The notes under the pieces were generated by a model that was not told the DNA's origin, did not search any database, and saw nothing but the letters and a program-made list of their open reading frames with translations. 64,000 bases of DNA, from contig NZ_VUOH01000001.1 of NCBI RefSeq assembly GCF_015390235.1, forward strand, positions 992,001-1,056,000, read 5' to 3'. Below, piece by piece: positions 54,983 to 63,556 of this stretch. Within the stretch, counting starts at the first letter, position 1. Each line of letters opens with the position of its first letter. This DNA comes from Quadrisphaera sp. INWT6 (GTDB taxonomy: Bacteria; Actinomycetota; Actinomycetes; Actinomycetales; Quadrisphaeraceae). Made by a program: the position numbers and the translations under genes.

Positions 54983-57043
54983 GTGCCCATCACGGATGCG
55001 GTGAAGCGACTGCTCGTCGGTCGTCCCGTGCGCAGCGACAAGCTCGGCGAGACGCTGCTGCCCAAGCGCATCGCGCTGCCGGTGTTCGCCTCCGACGCCC
55101 TCAGCTCGGTCGCCTACGCCCCCGACGAGATCCTCCTGACGCTCGCGATCGCGGGCACCGGGGCCTACCTGCTCTCGCCCTGGGTGGCGCTCGCGGTGGT
55201 GCTGGTGCTCGTCGTCGTCGTCTCCTCCTACCGGCAGAACGTGCACGCCTACCCCTCGGGCGGCGGCGACTACGAGGTGGTCACCACCAACCTCGGGCGC
55301 ACCGGCGGCGTCACGGTCGGCGCGGCCCTGCTGTGCGACTACACGCTCACCGTCGCGGTGTCGGTCTCCTCGGGGGCCCAGTACGCCGCCGCCGCGCTGC
55401 CCTTCCTCAACGGGCACGAGGTGCTGCTGGCGGTGGGCCTCGTCGTCGTCCTCACCACGCTCAACCTGCGCGGGGTGCGCGAGTCGGGCTCGGCGTTCGC
55501 CATCCCCACGTACGTCTTCATGGCCGCCATCGGGGCGATGGCCGTGGTGGGCGGGGTCCGCTGGGCCCTGGGCGAGCTCCCGGCCGCCGAGAGCGCCGGG
55601 CTGGGCCTCGTCGCCGAGCCGGGCTACGAGGCGGGCCTGACGGGCCTGGGCGGGGCGCTGCTGCTGGCCCGGGCGTTCTCCTCGGGCTGCGCCGCCCTCA
55701 CCGGCGTCGAGGCCATCAGCAACGGCGTGCCGGCCTTCCGCAAGCCCAAGAGCCAGAACGCCGCCACCACGCTCGCGCTGCTCGGCGGCATCAGCATCGT
55801 CATGCTGTTCGCGATCATCCTGCTGGCCCGCGCGACCCACGTGCAGTTCGCCGAGGACCCGGCCACCCAGCTGATCCGCGACGGCGCGCCCGTGGGCGAC
55901 TCCTACGTGCAGGACCCGGTGATCGGGCAGATCGCTCAGTCGGTGTTCGCGGGCTTCGCGCCGGCGTTCTTCGTGGTGACCGCGGCCACCGGCGTCATCC
56001 TCGTGCTCGCGGCCAACACGGCGTTCAACGGCTTCCCGGTGCTGGCCTCGATCCTCGCCCGCGACGGGTTCCTGCCCCGCCAGCTGCACACCCGCGGCGA
56101 CCGCCTCGCCTTCAGCAACGGGATCATCGCGCTGGCGGCCGTGGCCGTGGTGCTCATCGTCTCCTTCGACGCCCAGGTCACCCGCCTCATCCAGCTCTAC
56201 GTCGTCGGCGTCTTCATCTCCTTCACCATGAGCCAGACCGGCATGGTCAAGCACTGGACGCGCCTGCTGGCGGGCGAGACCGACCCCCGCGAGCGCACCC
56301 GCATGCGCCGGTCGCGGGTCATCAACGGCGTCGGCGTCGCGATGACCGGCTCGGTGCTGGTGATCGTGCTGATCACCAAGTTCACCCACGGCGCCTGGAT
56401 CACCCTGCTCGGCATGGCCGTGCTGTTCGTGGTGATGCGGGCGATCCGCAAGCACTACGACCGGGTGGCCGAGGAGATGGCCGTGGAGTCGACGCCGGCG
56501 GCCAAGGTGCTGCCCTCGCGGGTGCACGCCATCGTGCTGGTCTCCAAGGTGCACCGGCCCACGCTGCGGGCCCTGGCCTACGCCCGGGTGTCGCGGCCCA
56601 GCGTGCTGGAGGCCCTCACCGTCGACGTCGACCCCGAGGAGACCGCCGACCTGCAGCGGCGGTGGAACGAGCTCGACCTGCCGGTGCCGCTCAAGGCGCT
56701 GGAGTCGCCCTACCGCGAGATCACCCGCCCGATCGTCCAGTACGTTCGCGACCTGCGGCGCGAGTCGCCGCGCGACCTGCTGGTCGTCTACATCCCCGAG
56801 TACGTGGTCGGCCACTGGTGGGAGCAGGTGCTCCACAACCAGACCGCGCTGCGGCTCAAGGGGCGGCTGCTGTTCACCCCCGGTGTGGTGGTGGCCAGCG
56901 TGCCCTTCCAGCTGAGCTCGTCCGAGGGCGCGGAGGACCGCTGGCGCGGTCCCGCCGCCGGGTCGGTGCGCCAGGGCGCCGTCGCGCGACGACCCGCCGG
57001 CCGGCCCGACAGCCCCACCCCCCACGACGGAGGCGACCGATGA
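54983..57043 (+). CDS. APC-superfamily permease, possible K+ transporter (KimA/KUP-like)
   Basis: 686 aa, about twelve membrane helices to residue 490, then a cytoplasmic C-terminal domain (VHAIVLVSKVHRPTLRALAY, YVRDLRRESPRDLLVVYIPE). The N-terminal motif LPVFASDALSSVAYAPDEIL and YRQNVHAYPSGGGDYEVVTT resemble B. subtilis KimA more than amino-acid permeases. With the divergent trkA pair (Rv2690c-Rv2692 order) a K+ role is an inference. GTG 54983 is chosen on the TACCAT box. The stop overlaps the methyltransferase ATG. Confidence 0.85.
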   Translation: MPITDAVKRLLVGRPVRSDKLGETLLPKRIALPVFASDALSSVAYAPDEILLTLAIAGTGAYLLSPWVALAVVLVLVVVVSSYRQNVHAYPSGGGDYEVVTTNLGRTGGVTVGAALLCDYTLTVAVSVSSGAQYAAAALPFLNGHEVLLAVGLVVVLTTLNLRGVRESGSAFAIPTYVFMAAIGAMAVVGGVRWALGELPAAESAGLGLVAEPGYEAGLTGLGGALLLARAFSSGCAALTGVEAISNGVPAFRKPKSQNAATTLALLGGISIVMLFAIILLARATHVQFAEDPATQLIRDGAPVGDSYVQDPVIGQIAQSVFAGFAPAFFVVTAATGVILVLAANTAFNGFPVLASILARDGFLPRQLHTRGDRLAFSNGIIALAAVAVVLIVSFDAQVTRLIQLYVVGVFISFTMSQTGMVKHWTRLLAGETDPRERTRMRRSRVINGVGVAMTGSVLVIVLITKFTHGAWITLLGMAVLFVVMRAIRKHYDRVAEEMAVESTPAAKVLPSRVHAIVLVSKVHRPTLRALAYARVSRPSVLEALTVDVDPEETADLQRRWNELDLPVPLKALESPYREITRPIVQYVRDLRRESPRDLLVVYIPEYVVGHWWEQVLHNQTALRLKGRLLFTPGVVVASVPFQLSSSEGAEDRWRGPAAGSVRQGAVARRPAGRPDSPTPHDGGDR

Positions 57044-58429
57044 GCACCCAGCCCCCCACCCGCACCAGCGGACCGGTCCCCGCCGACTCCTCGCCCGTGG
57101 GCCTGGAGGTGGAGGTCGACGTCGGCGCCGTCGCCCACGGCGGGCACTGCGTGGCCCGCCACGAGGGGCGGGTGCTCTTCGTGCGCCACGCCCTGCCCGG
57201 CGAGCGCGTGCTCGCCCGCGTCACCGAGGGCGCGCCCCGCGACAGCTACTGGCGCGCGGACGCCGTGCAGGTGCTGCGCGCCTCCGCCGACCGCGTCACC
57301 CCGCCCTGCCCGTGGGCCGGCCCCGGGCTCTGCGGCGGCTGCGACTGGCAGCACGCGCGCGTCGAGGCCCAGCGCGGGCTGAAGGCGGCCGTCATCACCG
57401 AGCAGCTGGAGCGCCTGGGCGGCGTCGACGTCGCCGCGGTGCCCGGGCTGCTCGGCCGCCCGCTGGAGGTCGAGGCCGTGGACGGCGACGGCGTGGACGT
57501 GGAGGCCGGGCTGCGCTGGCGCACCCGGGTCCAGTACGCCGCGGGTCCGGGCGGGCGGCTCGGCCTGCGCGAGCACCGCTCCCACCGCGTGGTGGAGGTC
57601 GACGACTGCCGCATCGCCGCGCCCCGCGCCGCCGAGGTCGACCCCCGCGCCACGGCGTGGCCCGGCGCCGAGAGCGTCGAGGTCGTCGCGCCGCAGCCGG
57701 GGGAGGACCGCCTGCTCGTGGTGACGCCGCGGCGCTCGGACGCCGGCAGCGGCGGGACCCGGCGGCTGCGCCTGCCCACCCCGCCGGAGGCGTCCTCGCT
57801 GGCCGTCGTCGGCGACGAGGGCCTCACCCGCGTCCGCGGGCGCACCTGGGTGGCCCAGGAGGTGGCCCTGCCCCGCGGGCCCCGCTCGTTCCGCGTCACC
57901 GGCTCGGGCTTCTGGCAGGTGCACCCCGGCGCCGCGGCGGCGCTCGCGGAGGCCGTCGTCGGCTTCGCGCAGCTGCAGCCGGGGGAGCGGGTCGCCGACC
58001 TGTACTCCGGCGCCGGGCTGCTCACCGCCGCCCTGGCGGCCGAGGTGGGGGGAGGACGGCGTGGTGGTGAGCGTCGAGGGTGACGCGCGCGCCGTCGCCG
58101 ACGCCCGCCGCAACCTGCGCGACCTGCCCCACGTGCGGGTCCAGGCCGGGCGCGTCGACAGGGCGCTGGCCGCGATGGCGGCCGACGGGGAGACCACCGA
58201 CGTCGTCGTGCTCGACCCGCCCCGGGTCGGTGCCCGCCGCGGCGTGCTGGAGCGGGTGGCGGCCCTGCGGCCCCGCACCGTCGTGCACGTGGCCTGCGAC
58301 CCGGCCGCGCTCGCGCGCGACGTCGCCGTGCTGGGAGAGCTGGGGTACCGCCTCGAGGGGCTGCGGGCCTTCGACCTGTTCCCGCAGACGCACCACGTCG
58401 AGGCCGTCGCGCGGCTCGTGCGGGTCTGA
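57040..58429 (+). pseudogene. TRAM-domain SAM-dependent RNA methyltransferase (frameshifted)
   Basis: TrmA/RumA-type uridine-5 RNA methyltransferase (Rv2689c position), about 462 aa when repaired. N-terminal TRAM domain: VDVGAVAHGGHCVARHEGRV and HALPGERVLARVTEG. The Fe-S cysteine set is CPWAGPGLCGGCDWQHA. SAM motif: GERVADLYSGAGLLTAALAA. In the other frame: VVVSVEGDARAVADARRNLR, VVLDPPRVGARRG and the catalytic Cys in VHVACDPAALARD. The join lies at six G (58050-58055): five would read AEVGEDGVVV. Uncorrected, the first frame stops at 58083. ATGA overlap with the permease. Confidence 0.85.
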
Positions 58430-58463
58430 CGCGCTCCCCGGGCCGCTCCTCCCGGGCCGCTCC

Positions 58464-59347
58464 TCAGGAGGCGCGGCGGCGCTTCCCGGGGCGGTCCAGC
58501 AGCCAGTAGGGGCAGGCCCGCACCCGTCCCGGCTCCAGTCCTCGGGAGAGCGCGAAGTGCCGGGCCCCCGCCACCGCGCCCGTCTCGCCGACGGCGATCA
58601 GGCGCGCGTCGGGGGGCAGGAGCGACGGGTCGGCCTCGACGAGCCGTCGCAGGTGCGCCAGCGCCGCCGCCCCCGACGCCTCGCCGGGGGCCCGCACCAC
58701 CCAGCGGACGTCGACGTCGGCCGCCGAGCAGGTGGCGCGGGCGTCGTCCGCGCTGGGCACCTCGAGCACCAGGAGCGCCCGGCTGCCGGCCGCGAGGCTG
58801 CGGGCGGTGCTCTCGGCCGCCGGGACCCCGGCCTCGTCGGCCAGGAGGACGAGCGGGCCGTCGAGGCGGTGCCCGCGTGCAGGCCCAGGGCCCCGTCGAG
58901 GATCGTCCCCTGCTCCAGCAGGCCCGCCCGGTCACCGGCCCGGACGGTGGTGGCCCAGCGGCCCGCGGGCCCGGTCACCGCGCCGTCCGGCCCGGTGTGG
59001 ACCACGAGGTCGAGGTCGACCTCGCAGACCCCCGTCACCGGGTCGGTGCGCACGGCGCGGAGGGTCTCGTTGCGGATGTCGGCGCGGGTGCCCTCGGGCA
59101 GCTCCTTCCACCGGGCGTACCAGCCGGTGGCGGGCCCGTGGGGGAGCACCAGCGGGGCGCCGTCCGCGTCGGGGCGGGGCATGAAGAGCCGCACCCAGGA
59201 GTCCCAGCCGCGGTCGGCGAGGGCCGGGCCGCCGTCGTCGACCGCCAGGGTCACCCGCACGTAGCTGTGGCCCACCCGGGAGGTGCGCACGACGCGCACC
59301 TCCCGGACCGCGGGCTCAGCCGCCTCCTCGGTGGGCTGGAGGGTCAG
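58464..59347 (-). pseudogene. siderophore-interacting protein (frameshifted)
   Basis: FAD/NAD(P)H-dependent ferric-siderophore reductase of the SIP family, about 294 aa if it starts at CTG 59347 and is repaired. N-terminal FAD domain: VVRTSRVGHSYVRVTLAVDD, VRLFMPRP and GPAGRWATTVRAGDRAGLLE. C-terminal NAD(P) domain in another frame: LLVLEVPSADDARATCSAAD to GRVRACPYWLLDRPGKRRRA. One G is missing (C run at 58872-58874): HAG-HRLDGPLVLLADEAG. The RxYTxR flavin motif appears as RNETLR, which is odd. No ATG or GTG lies near the N-terminus: CTG 59347 overlaps the lipoprotein stop; GTG 59299 is the alternative. Confidence 0.78.
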
Positions 59348-60376
59348 GGCGAGACCCGCTCGAGCTCGGGCACCAGCTGCTGCAGGGCGTAGGAGGTGGC
59401 GAGGGTGGTGCCGAGGGAGAACGCCGACTGGGTGTCGCCCTCGATGACCAGGGCCCGGCCCTGGGCGACCGCGGGCACGGCGTTCCACGCGGCGTCACCC
59501 GTCACCTCGGTGGTGGGGATGAAGATCGGGAAGGCGACGACGACGTCGGCGTCGAGCAGGTCGAGCTGCTCGGTGGAGATGTCGACGCTGAAGCCGCCGC
59601 TGTTCGCCGGCAGCGCGGCGACCTGCGGGTTCTGCTCGAAGCCGAGCCCCTCCATGAAGGCGACGCGCCCGCCCAGCTCGTCGTCCTCGCCGCGCTCGAT
59701 GTAGGCGCCCCAGCCGTTGGAGGTTCTTCGCGGCGACCGTGGCGGTGCGGCCGTCCCACTGCGGGTGCGCGGCGGCGGCGTCCTCGAACTCCTTCTCGAG
59801 GGCGTCGACCAGCTGGTCGCCCTCCTCCTCCTTGCCGAGCGCCTCGGACACGAGGTCCATCTGCTGCTCGGTGGTGGTCAGGTAGCTGTCGCCGCCCTCG
59901 GGGACGCCGATGGTGGGGGCGATCTGCGAGAGCCGCTCGTAGCGGGCCTGGTCGCCGGAGCTCTTGGTGTCGAGGATGAGGTCGGGCTGCAGGGCCGCGA
60001 TCGCCTCGTAGGAGGGCTCGAGGGTCTCGATGATCGTCGGCGGGGTCGTGTAGAGCCCCTGCGCCCACGGGCCGACGCCCTCGCCGCCGAAGCCCAGCCA
60101 GTCGGAGGCCCCGACGGGCTGGACGCCGAGGGCGAGCGCCGTCTCGGCGTCGCCCCAGCCCAGGGCGACGACGCGCTGCGGGGCGGACTCGACGGTGACC
60201 TCGCCGAACTTGGTGTCGACGGTGGCGGGGAAGGCCCCCGCGGCGGCGGAGCTGGCACCGGAGCTGGCCGGAGCGGAGCTCGAGGCGCCGGGCTCGGCGG
60301 AGCCGGAGGAGCACCCCGCGAGCAGGACGGCGGCGGCGGAGATCAGGACGGGGGAGACGAGGGCGCGGCGGCGCAC
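59344..60376 (-). pseudogene. iron-siderophore ABC transporter substrate-binding lipoprotein (frameshifted)
   Basis: FecB/FepB-type binding protein, about 343 aa when repaired. The signal is VRRRALVSPVLISAAAVLLA then GC: lipobox LAGC with Cys22, so a membrane-anchored lipoprotein. Family motifs: FGEVTVESAPQRVVALGWGD, EAIAALQPDLILDTKSS, ERLSQIAPTIG. The second frame continues NGWGAYIERGEDDELGGRVA and FMEGLGFEQNPQVAALPANS, ending LQQLVPELERVSP. One surplus base at about 59719-59722 separates the frames. GTG 60376 has CTGGAGG upstream. It is divergent from the permease genes across the iron box. Confidence 0.85.
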
Positions 60377-60461
60377 GGGGTCCTCCAGGTCGGGGGCTGG
60401 TGGTGGCTGGGTCCGGCGGCGGCCGGCGGCCCGGCGAGCGGGGACGGTCGCAGCGACCAGG

Positions 60462-60480
60462 TGAGGGGAGGCTAACCTCA
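60462..60480. promoter_or_regulatory. IdeR/DtxR-type iron box
   Basis: TGAGGGGAGGCTAACCTCA resembles the DtxR/IdeR consensus TTAGGTTAGGCTAACCTAA: the right half matches 8 of 9 and the whole is a near-palindrome (7 of 9 pairs). It overlaps a candidate -10 box TAACCT (60473-60478) for the permease operon and lies between it and the divergent lipoprotein gene, so iron-loaded repressor could block both. Confidence 0.7.
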
Positions 60481-60495
60481 ACCCGTGGTCACGGC

Positions 60496-61509
60496 ATGAC
60501 GGGGGTGCGACGGCGCCCGGTGGCGCTGCTCGCGCTCGCGGTGCTCCTCGGCGCGTCCGTGGCGCTGAGCCTCGCCGTCGGCTCGCGCCAGATCGGGCTG
60601 GGGACCGTCGTCGAGGTCCTGCGGCACCCGGGCGGTGCGCTGGCCGCCACCACCGACGGGTCCGTGGTGCTGACCCAGCGCCTCCCGCGGACGGCGCTCG
60701 GCCTGGCCGTGGGCGCCGCGCTCGGCGTGGCCGGGGCCCTCGTGCAGGCGGTCACCCGCAACCCCCTGGCAGACCCGGGGATCCTGGGCGTCACCGCGGG
60801 CGCCTCCTTCGCCGCCGCGGTCGCCGTCGGCGTGCTGGGCGCCACCGCGACCGGCGGCGGGGTCTGGGCGGCGCTGCTGGGGGCGCTGCTGGCGGCCGTC
60901 GTCGTGCAGCTCATCGGCGCGTCGGGCCGGGGCAAGGGCTCCCCGGTGCAGCTGCTGCTGGCCGGTCTGGCCCTCGGAGCCGTGCTGGCGGGCCTCACCT
61001 CGGCGCTGCGCCTGTCCGACCCGGAGACCTTCTCCGCGCTCACCGTCTGGGAGAGCGGCGTCCTCGCCGACCGCGGCTGGGACGGGCTCGCGGCCGTCGC
61101 CCCCTTCCTGCTCGCCGGGCTGGTGGTGGCGCTCGTGCTCACCCCGGCCCTCAACGCCATCGCCCTCGGCGACGACCTCGCGGCCGCGCTCGGCGCCCGC
61201 GTCTGGCTGGTCCGCGCGTCCGCGGTGCTCGCGGTCACGCTGCTCGCCGGCGGGGCGACGGCGGCCGCCGGCCCGATCGCCTTCGTGGGCCTGATGGTGC
61301 CGCACGCGGTGCGCTGGCTGGTCGGCCCCGACCAGCGCTGGGTCGTGGCCACCTGCGCGTTCGCCGCCCCGGTGCTGCTCCTGCTCGCCGACGTGCTCGG
61401 CCGCGTCGTCCTGCGCCCGGGCGAGCTGCCCGCCGGCGTGGTGACCGCCGCGCTGGGGGCGCCGGTGCTCGTGGCCCTGGTCCGCCGGTCCCGGGTGAGC
61501 GCGCCGTGA
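60496..61509 (+). CDS. iron-siderophore ABC permease, first subunit
   Basis: FecCD-family inner-membrane subunit, 337 aa, about ten helices. Motifs: QRLPRTALGLAVGAALGVAG, ALVQAVTRNPLADPGILGVT (the family RNPLADPxxLG signature), and GPIAFVGLMVPHAVRWLVGP (ATPase-contact loop). ATG 60496 is chosen; a GTG at 60485 is out of frame. It is the first gene of an operon with the next permease (GTGA) and the ATPase (GTGA), behind the iron box. Confidence 0.93.
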   Translation: MTGVRRRPVALLALAVLLGASVALSLAVGSRQIGLGTVVEVLRHPGGALAATTDGSVVLTQRLPRTALGLAVGAALGVAGALVQAVTRNPLADPGILGVTAGASFAAAVAVGVLGATATGGGVWAALLGALLAAVVVQLIGASGRGKGSPVQLLLAGLALGAVLAGLTSALRLSDPETFSALTVWESGVLADRGWDGLAAVAPFLLAGLVVALVLTPALNAIALGDDLAAALGARVWLVRASAVLAVTLLAGGATAAAGPIAFVGLMVPHAVRWLVGPDQRWVVATCAFAAPVLLLLADVLGRVVLRPGELPAGVVTAALGAPVLVALVRRSRVSAP

Positions 61510-62618
61510 CCGCCACGACCAGCAGCCGCGCCACGAGGACCACCACGAGGACCGCGGTCCACCGCCTGCCGGTGCTCGGCGCACCGCTGCGCCGCCGCGC
61601 GCTCGTGGTGGGTGCGCTCCTGGCCGCCGCGTGCCTCGCCCTCGCCGTCGTCGCGCTCGGCACCGGCGACTACCCGCTCACGCCCCTGCAGGTGGTGCAG
61701 GCGGCCCTCGACCCGAGCGCCGGCTTCGCCCGGACGGTCGTGCTCGAGTGGCGGATGCCGCGGGTGCTGGCGGCCCTCGCCTTCGGCGCGGCGCTCGGGG
61801 CCTCCGGCGCCGTCTTCCAGTCGCTGACCCGCAACCCCCTCGGCTCGCCCGACGTCATCGGCTTCTCCACCGGCGCGTACACCGGGGCGCTGCTCGTGCT
61901 CACGGTCGGCGGCGTCTCGAGCGCCTTCGCCTCCGCCACCGGCTCGGCCACGGGCGCCACCGGCGGGGGAGCGGCGACGACGGCGGGCGCGCTCGCGGGC
62001 GGGCTGCTCACCGCGCTGGCCGTGTACGCCCTGGCGCGGGTGCGCGGCGCGGTGCAGGGCTACCGCCTCGTCGTCGTCGGCATCGCCGCGACGGCCGTGC
62101 TCCACGCCGCCAACACCTACCTGCTGCTGCGCGCCCAGACCGAGGTGGCGATGGCCGGGGCGGTGTGGGGCGCCGGGTCGCTGTCGACCACCGGCTGGGG
62201 CGACCTGACGTGGGCGCTGGGCGCGCTGGTCGTCCTCGTGCCCGCGCTGGCGCTGCTGGCGCCGGCACTGCGGCAGCTGGAGCTGGGCGACGACGCCGCC
62301 AGCGCCCACGGGGTGCGCGTGGAGCGCGCCCGGCTGGGCCTGGTCGTGGTGGGGGTCGCGCTGGTGTCGGTGGTGACCGCCAGCAGCGGGCCGATCGCGT
62401 TCGTGGCGCTGGCCGCGCCGCAGGTCGCGCGGCTGCTGCTGCGCGGGCCGGGGCTGTCGCTGGTGGGGTCGGCCCTGGTGGGGGCCCTGCTGCTCGTGAG
62501 CGCCGACCAGGTCTCGCAGCGGCTGCTGTCGGGGGTGCCGGTGGGCGTGGTCACGGTGGTCGGAGGTGGGGCGTACCTGCTGGTGCTGCTCCTGGTGCGG
62601 GCGAGGAGGACGGCGTGA
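61506..62618 (+). CDS. iron-siderophore ABC permease, second subunit
   Basis: Second FecCD-type subunit, 370 aa. Signatures EWRMPRVLAALAFGAALGAS, AVFQSLTRNPLGSPDVIGFS and GPIAFVALAAPQVARLLLRG mirror the first subunit. It pairs with that subunit to make the heterodimeric channel. A Ser/Thr/Gly/Ala-rich loop (residues 135-160) is longer than usual. The N-terminal 30 residues are Thr/Arg-rich. GTG overlap at both ends. Confidence 0.93.
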   Translation: MTATTSSRATRTTTRTAVHRLPVLGAPLRRRALVVGALLAAACLALAVVALGTGDYPLTPLQVVQAALDPSAGFARTVVLEWRMPRVLAALAFGAALGASGAVFQSLTRNPLGSPDVIGFSTGAYTGALLVLTVGGVSSAFASATGSATGATGGGAATTAGALAGGLLTALAVYALARVRGAVQGYRLVVVGIAATAVLHAANTYLLLRAQTEVAMAGAVWGAGSLSTTGWGDLTWALGALVVLVPALALLAPALRQLELGDDAASAHGVRVERARLGLVVVGVALVSVVTASSGPIAFVALAAPQVARLLLRGPGLSLVGSALVGALLLVSADQVSQRLLSGVPVGVVTVVGGGAYLLVLLLVRARRTA

Positions 62619-63412
62619 GCGCTCGGCTGGAGGCCCGGGGGGTGCGCCTGGCCTACGAGGGCCGCGTGGTGGCGAGCGACCTGTCGCTGGCGGTGCCCGA
62701 CGGCTCGTTCACCGTCGTCGTCGGGCCGAACGCGTGCGGCAAGTCGACGCTGCTGCGGGCCTTCTCACGGCTGCTGCGGCCCCAGGCGGGCGCCGTCGTG
62801 CTCGACGGGGCAGCCATCGCCAGCTACCGGCCCAAGGAGGCCGCGCGCCGCGTCGGGCTGCTGCCGCAGTCGGCGACCGCGCCCGAGGGCATCACCGTCG
62901 GCGACCTGGTGGCCCGCGGCAGGTACCCCCACCAGGGGCTGGTGCGGCAGTGGAGCGCGGCTGACGAGGTCGCCACCACCGACGCGATGCTCGCCACCGG
63001 CGTGGAGGAGCTGCGCGACCGCCTGGTCGACGACCTCTCCGGCGGCCAGCGCCAGCGGGTGTGGGTGGCCGTGGCCCTGGCCCAGCAGACCCCGCTGCTG
63101 CTGCTCGACGAGCCGACCACCTACCTCGACGTCTCCCACCAGGTCGAGCTGCTCGACCTCTTCGCCGACCTCCACGAGGCGGGGACGACGGTGGTGGCCG
63201 TCCTGCACGACCTCAACCACGCCGCGCGCTACGCGACGCACCTCGTGGTGATGAAGGACGGCGCGGTGGTGACCGCGGGCGCTCCCGCGCAGGTGCTGAC
63301 GGCCCAGCTCGTCGAGGACGTCTACGGCCTGGCCTGCGTCGTCGTGCCCGACCCGGTGACCGGGACGCCGATGGTGGTGCCCCGGGGCAGGGAGTCGCGC
63401 CGCCCCCGCTGA
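62615..63412 (+). CDS. iron-siderophore ABC ATP-binding protein
   Basis: FecE-type ATPase, 265 aa. Walker A VVGPNACGKSTLLRAFSRLL, Q-loop VGLLPQSATAPEGITV, signature DDLSGGQRQRVWVAVALAQQ, Walker B PLLLLDEPTTYLDVSHQVEL and switch His in VVAVLHDLNHAARYA are all intact. GPNACGKST with Ala is the siderophore-branch form. With the two permeases and the lipoprotein it forms a complete importer. Confidence 0.96.
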   Translation: MSARLEARGVRLAYEGRVVASDLSLAVPDGSFTVVVGPNACGKSTLLRAFSRLLRPQAGAVVLDGAAIASYRPKEAARRVGLLPQSATAPEGITVGDLVARGRYPHQGLVRQWSAADEVATTDAMLATGVEELRDRLVDDLSGGQRQRVWVAVALAQQTPLLLLDEPTTYLDVSHQVELLDLFADLHEAGTTVVAVLHDLNHAARYATHLVVMKDGAVVTAGAPAQVLTAQLVEDVYGLACVVVPDPVTGTPMVVPRGRESRRPR

Positions 63413-63445
63413 CCCGCGCGGCCGGTGGCCGTTGACCCGACGAGG

Positions 63446-63463
63446 TATCTTGAGCTCAAGGTA
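63446..63463. promoter_or_regulatory. palindromic operator upstream of aconitase
   Basis: TATCTTGAGCTCAAGGTA is an 18-bp near-perfect palindrome (one mismatch pair) with a perfect 12-bp core CTTGAGCTCAAG, 94 bp before the acnA ATG. It looks like a MarR-family site. In Streptomyces a MarR protein, TamR, controls aconitase; whether this is its site is inference. The rest of 63413-63556 holds only a GGGAGG ribosome site at 63545-63550. Confidence 0.6.
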
Positions 63464-63556
63464 CTTCAGTCGGTCATGCCCGGTGACGAACGAGTCGCTG
63501 GCGTGGGCGAGGATGGTCTGCGGTCACCGGAGATCGGGTCGAGCGGGAGGACGAGC

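Noticed and set aside
54690-59725. Programmed frameshifting in the broken genes
   Set aside because: No slippery heptamer or conserved downstream structure; indels differ in sign and position between genes.
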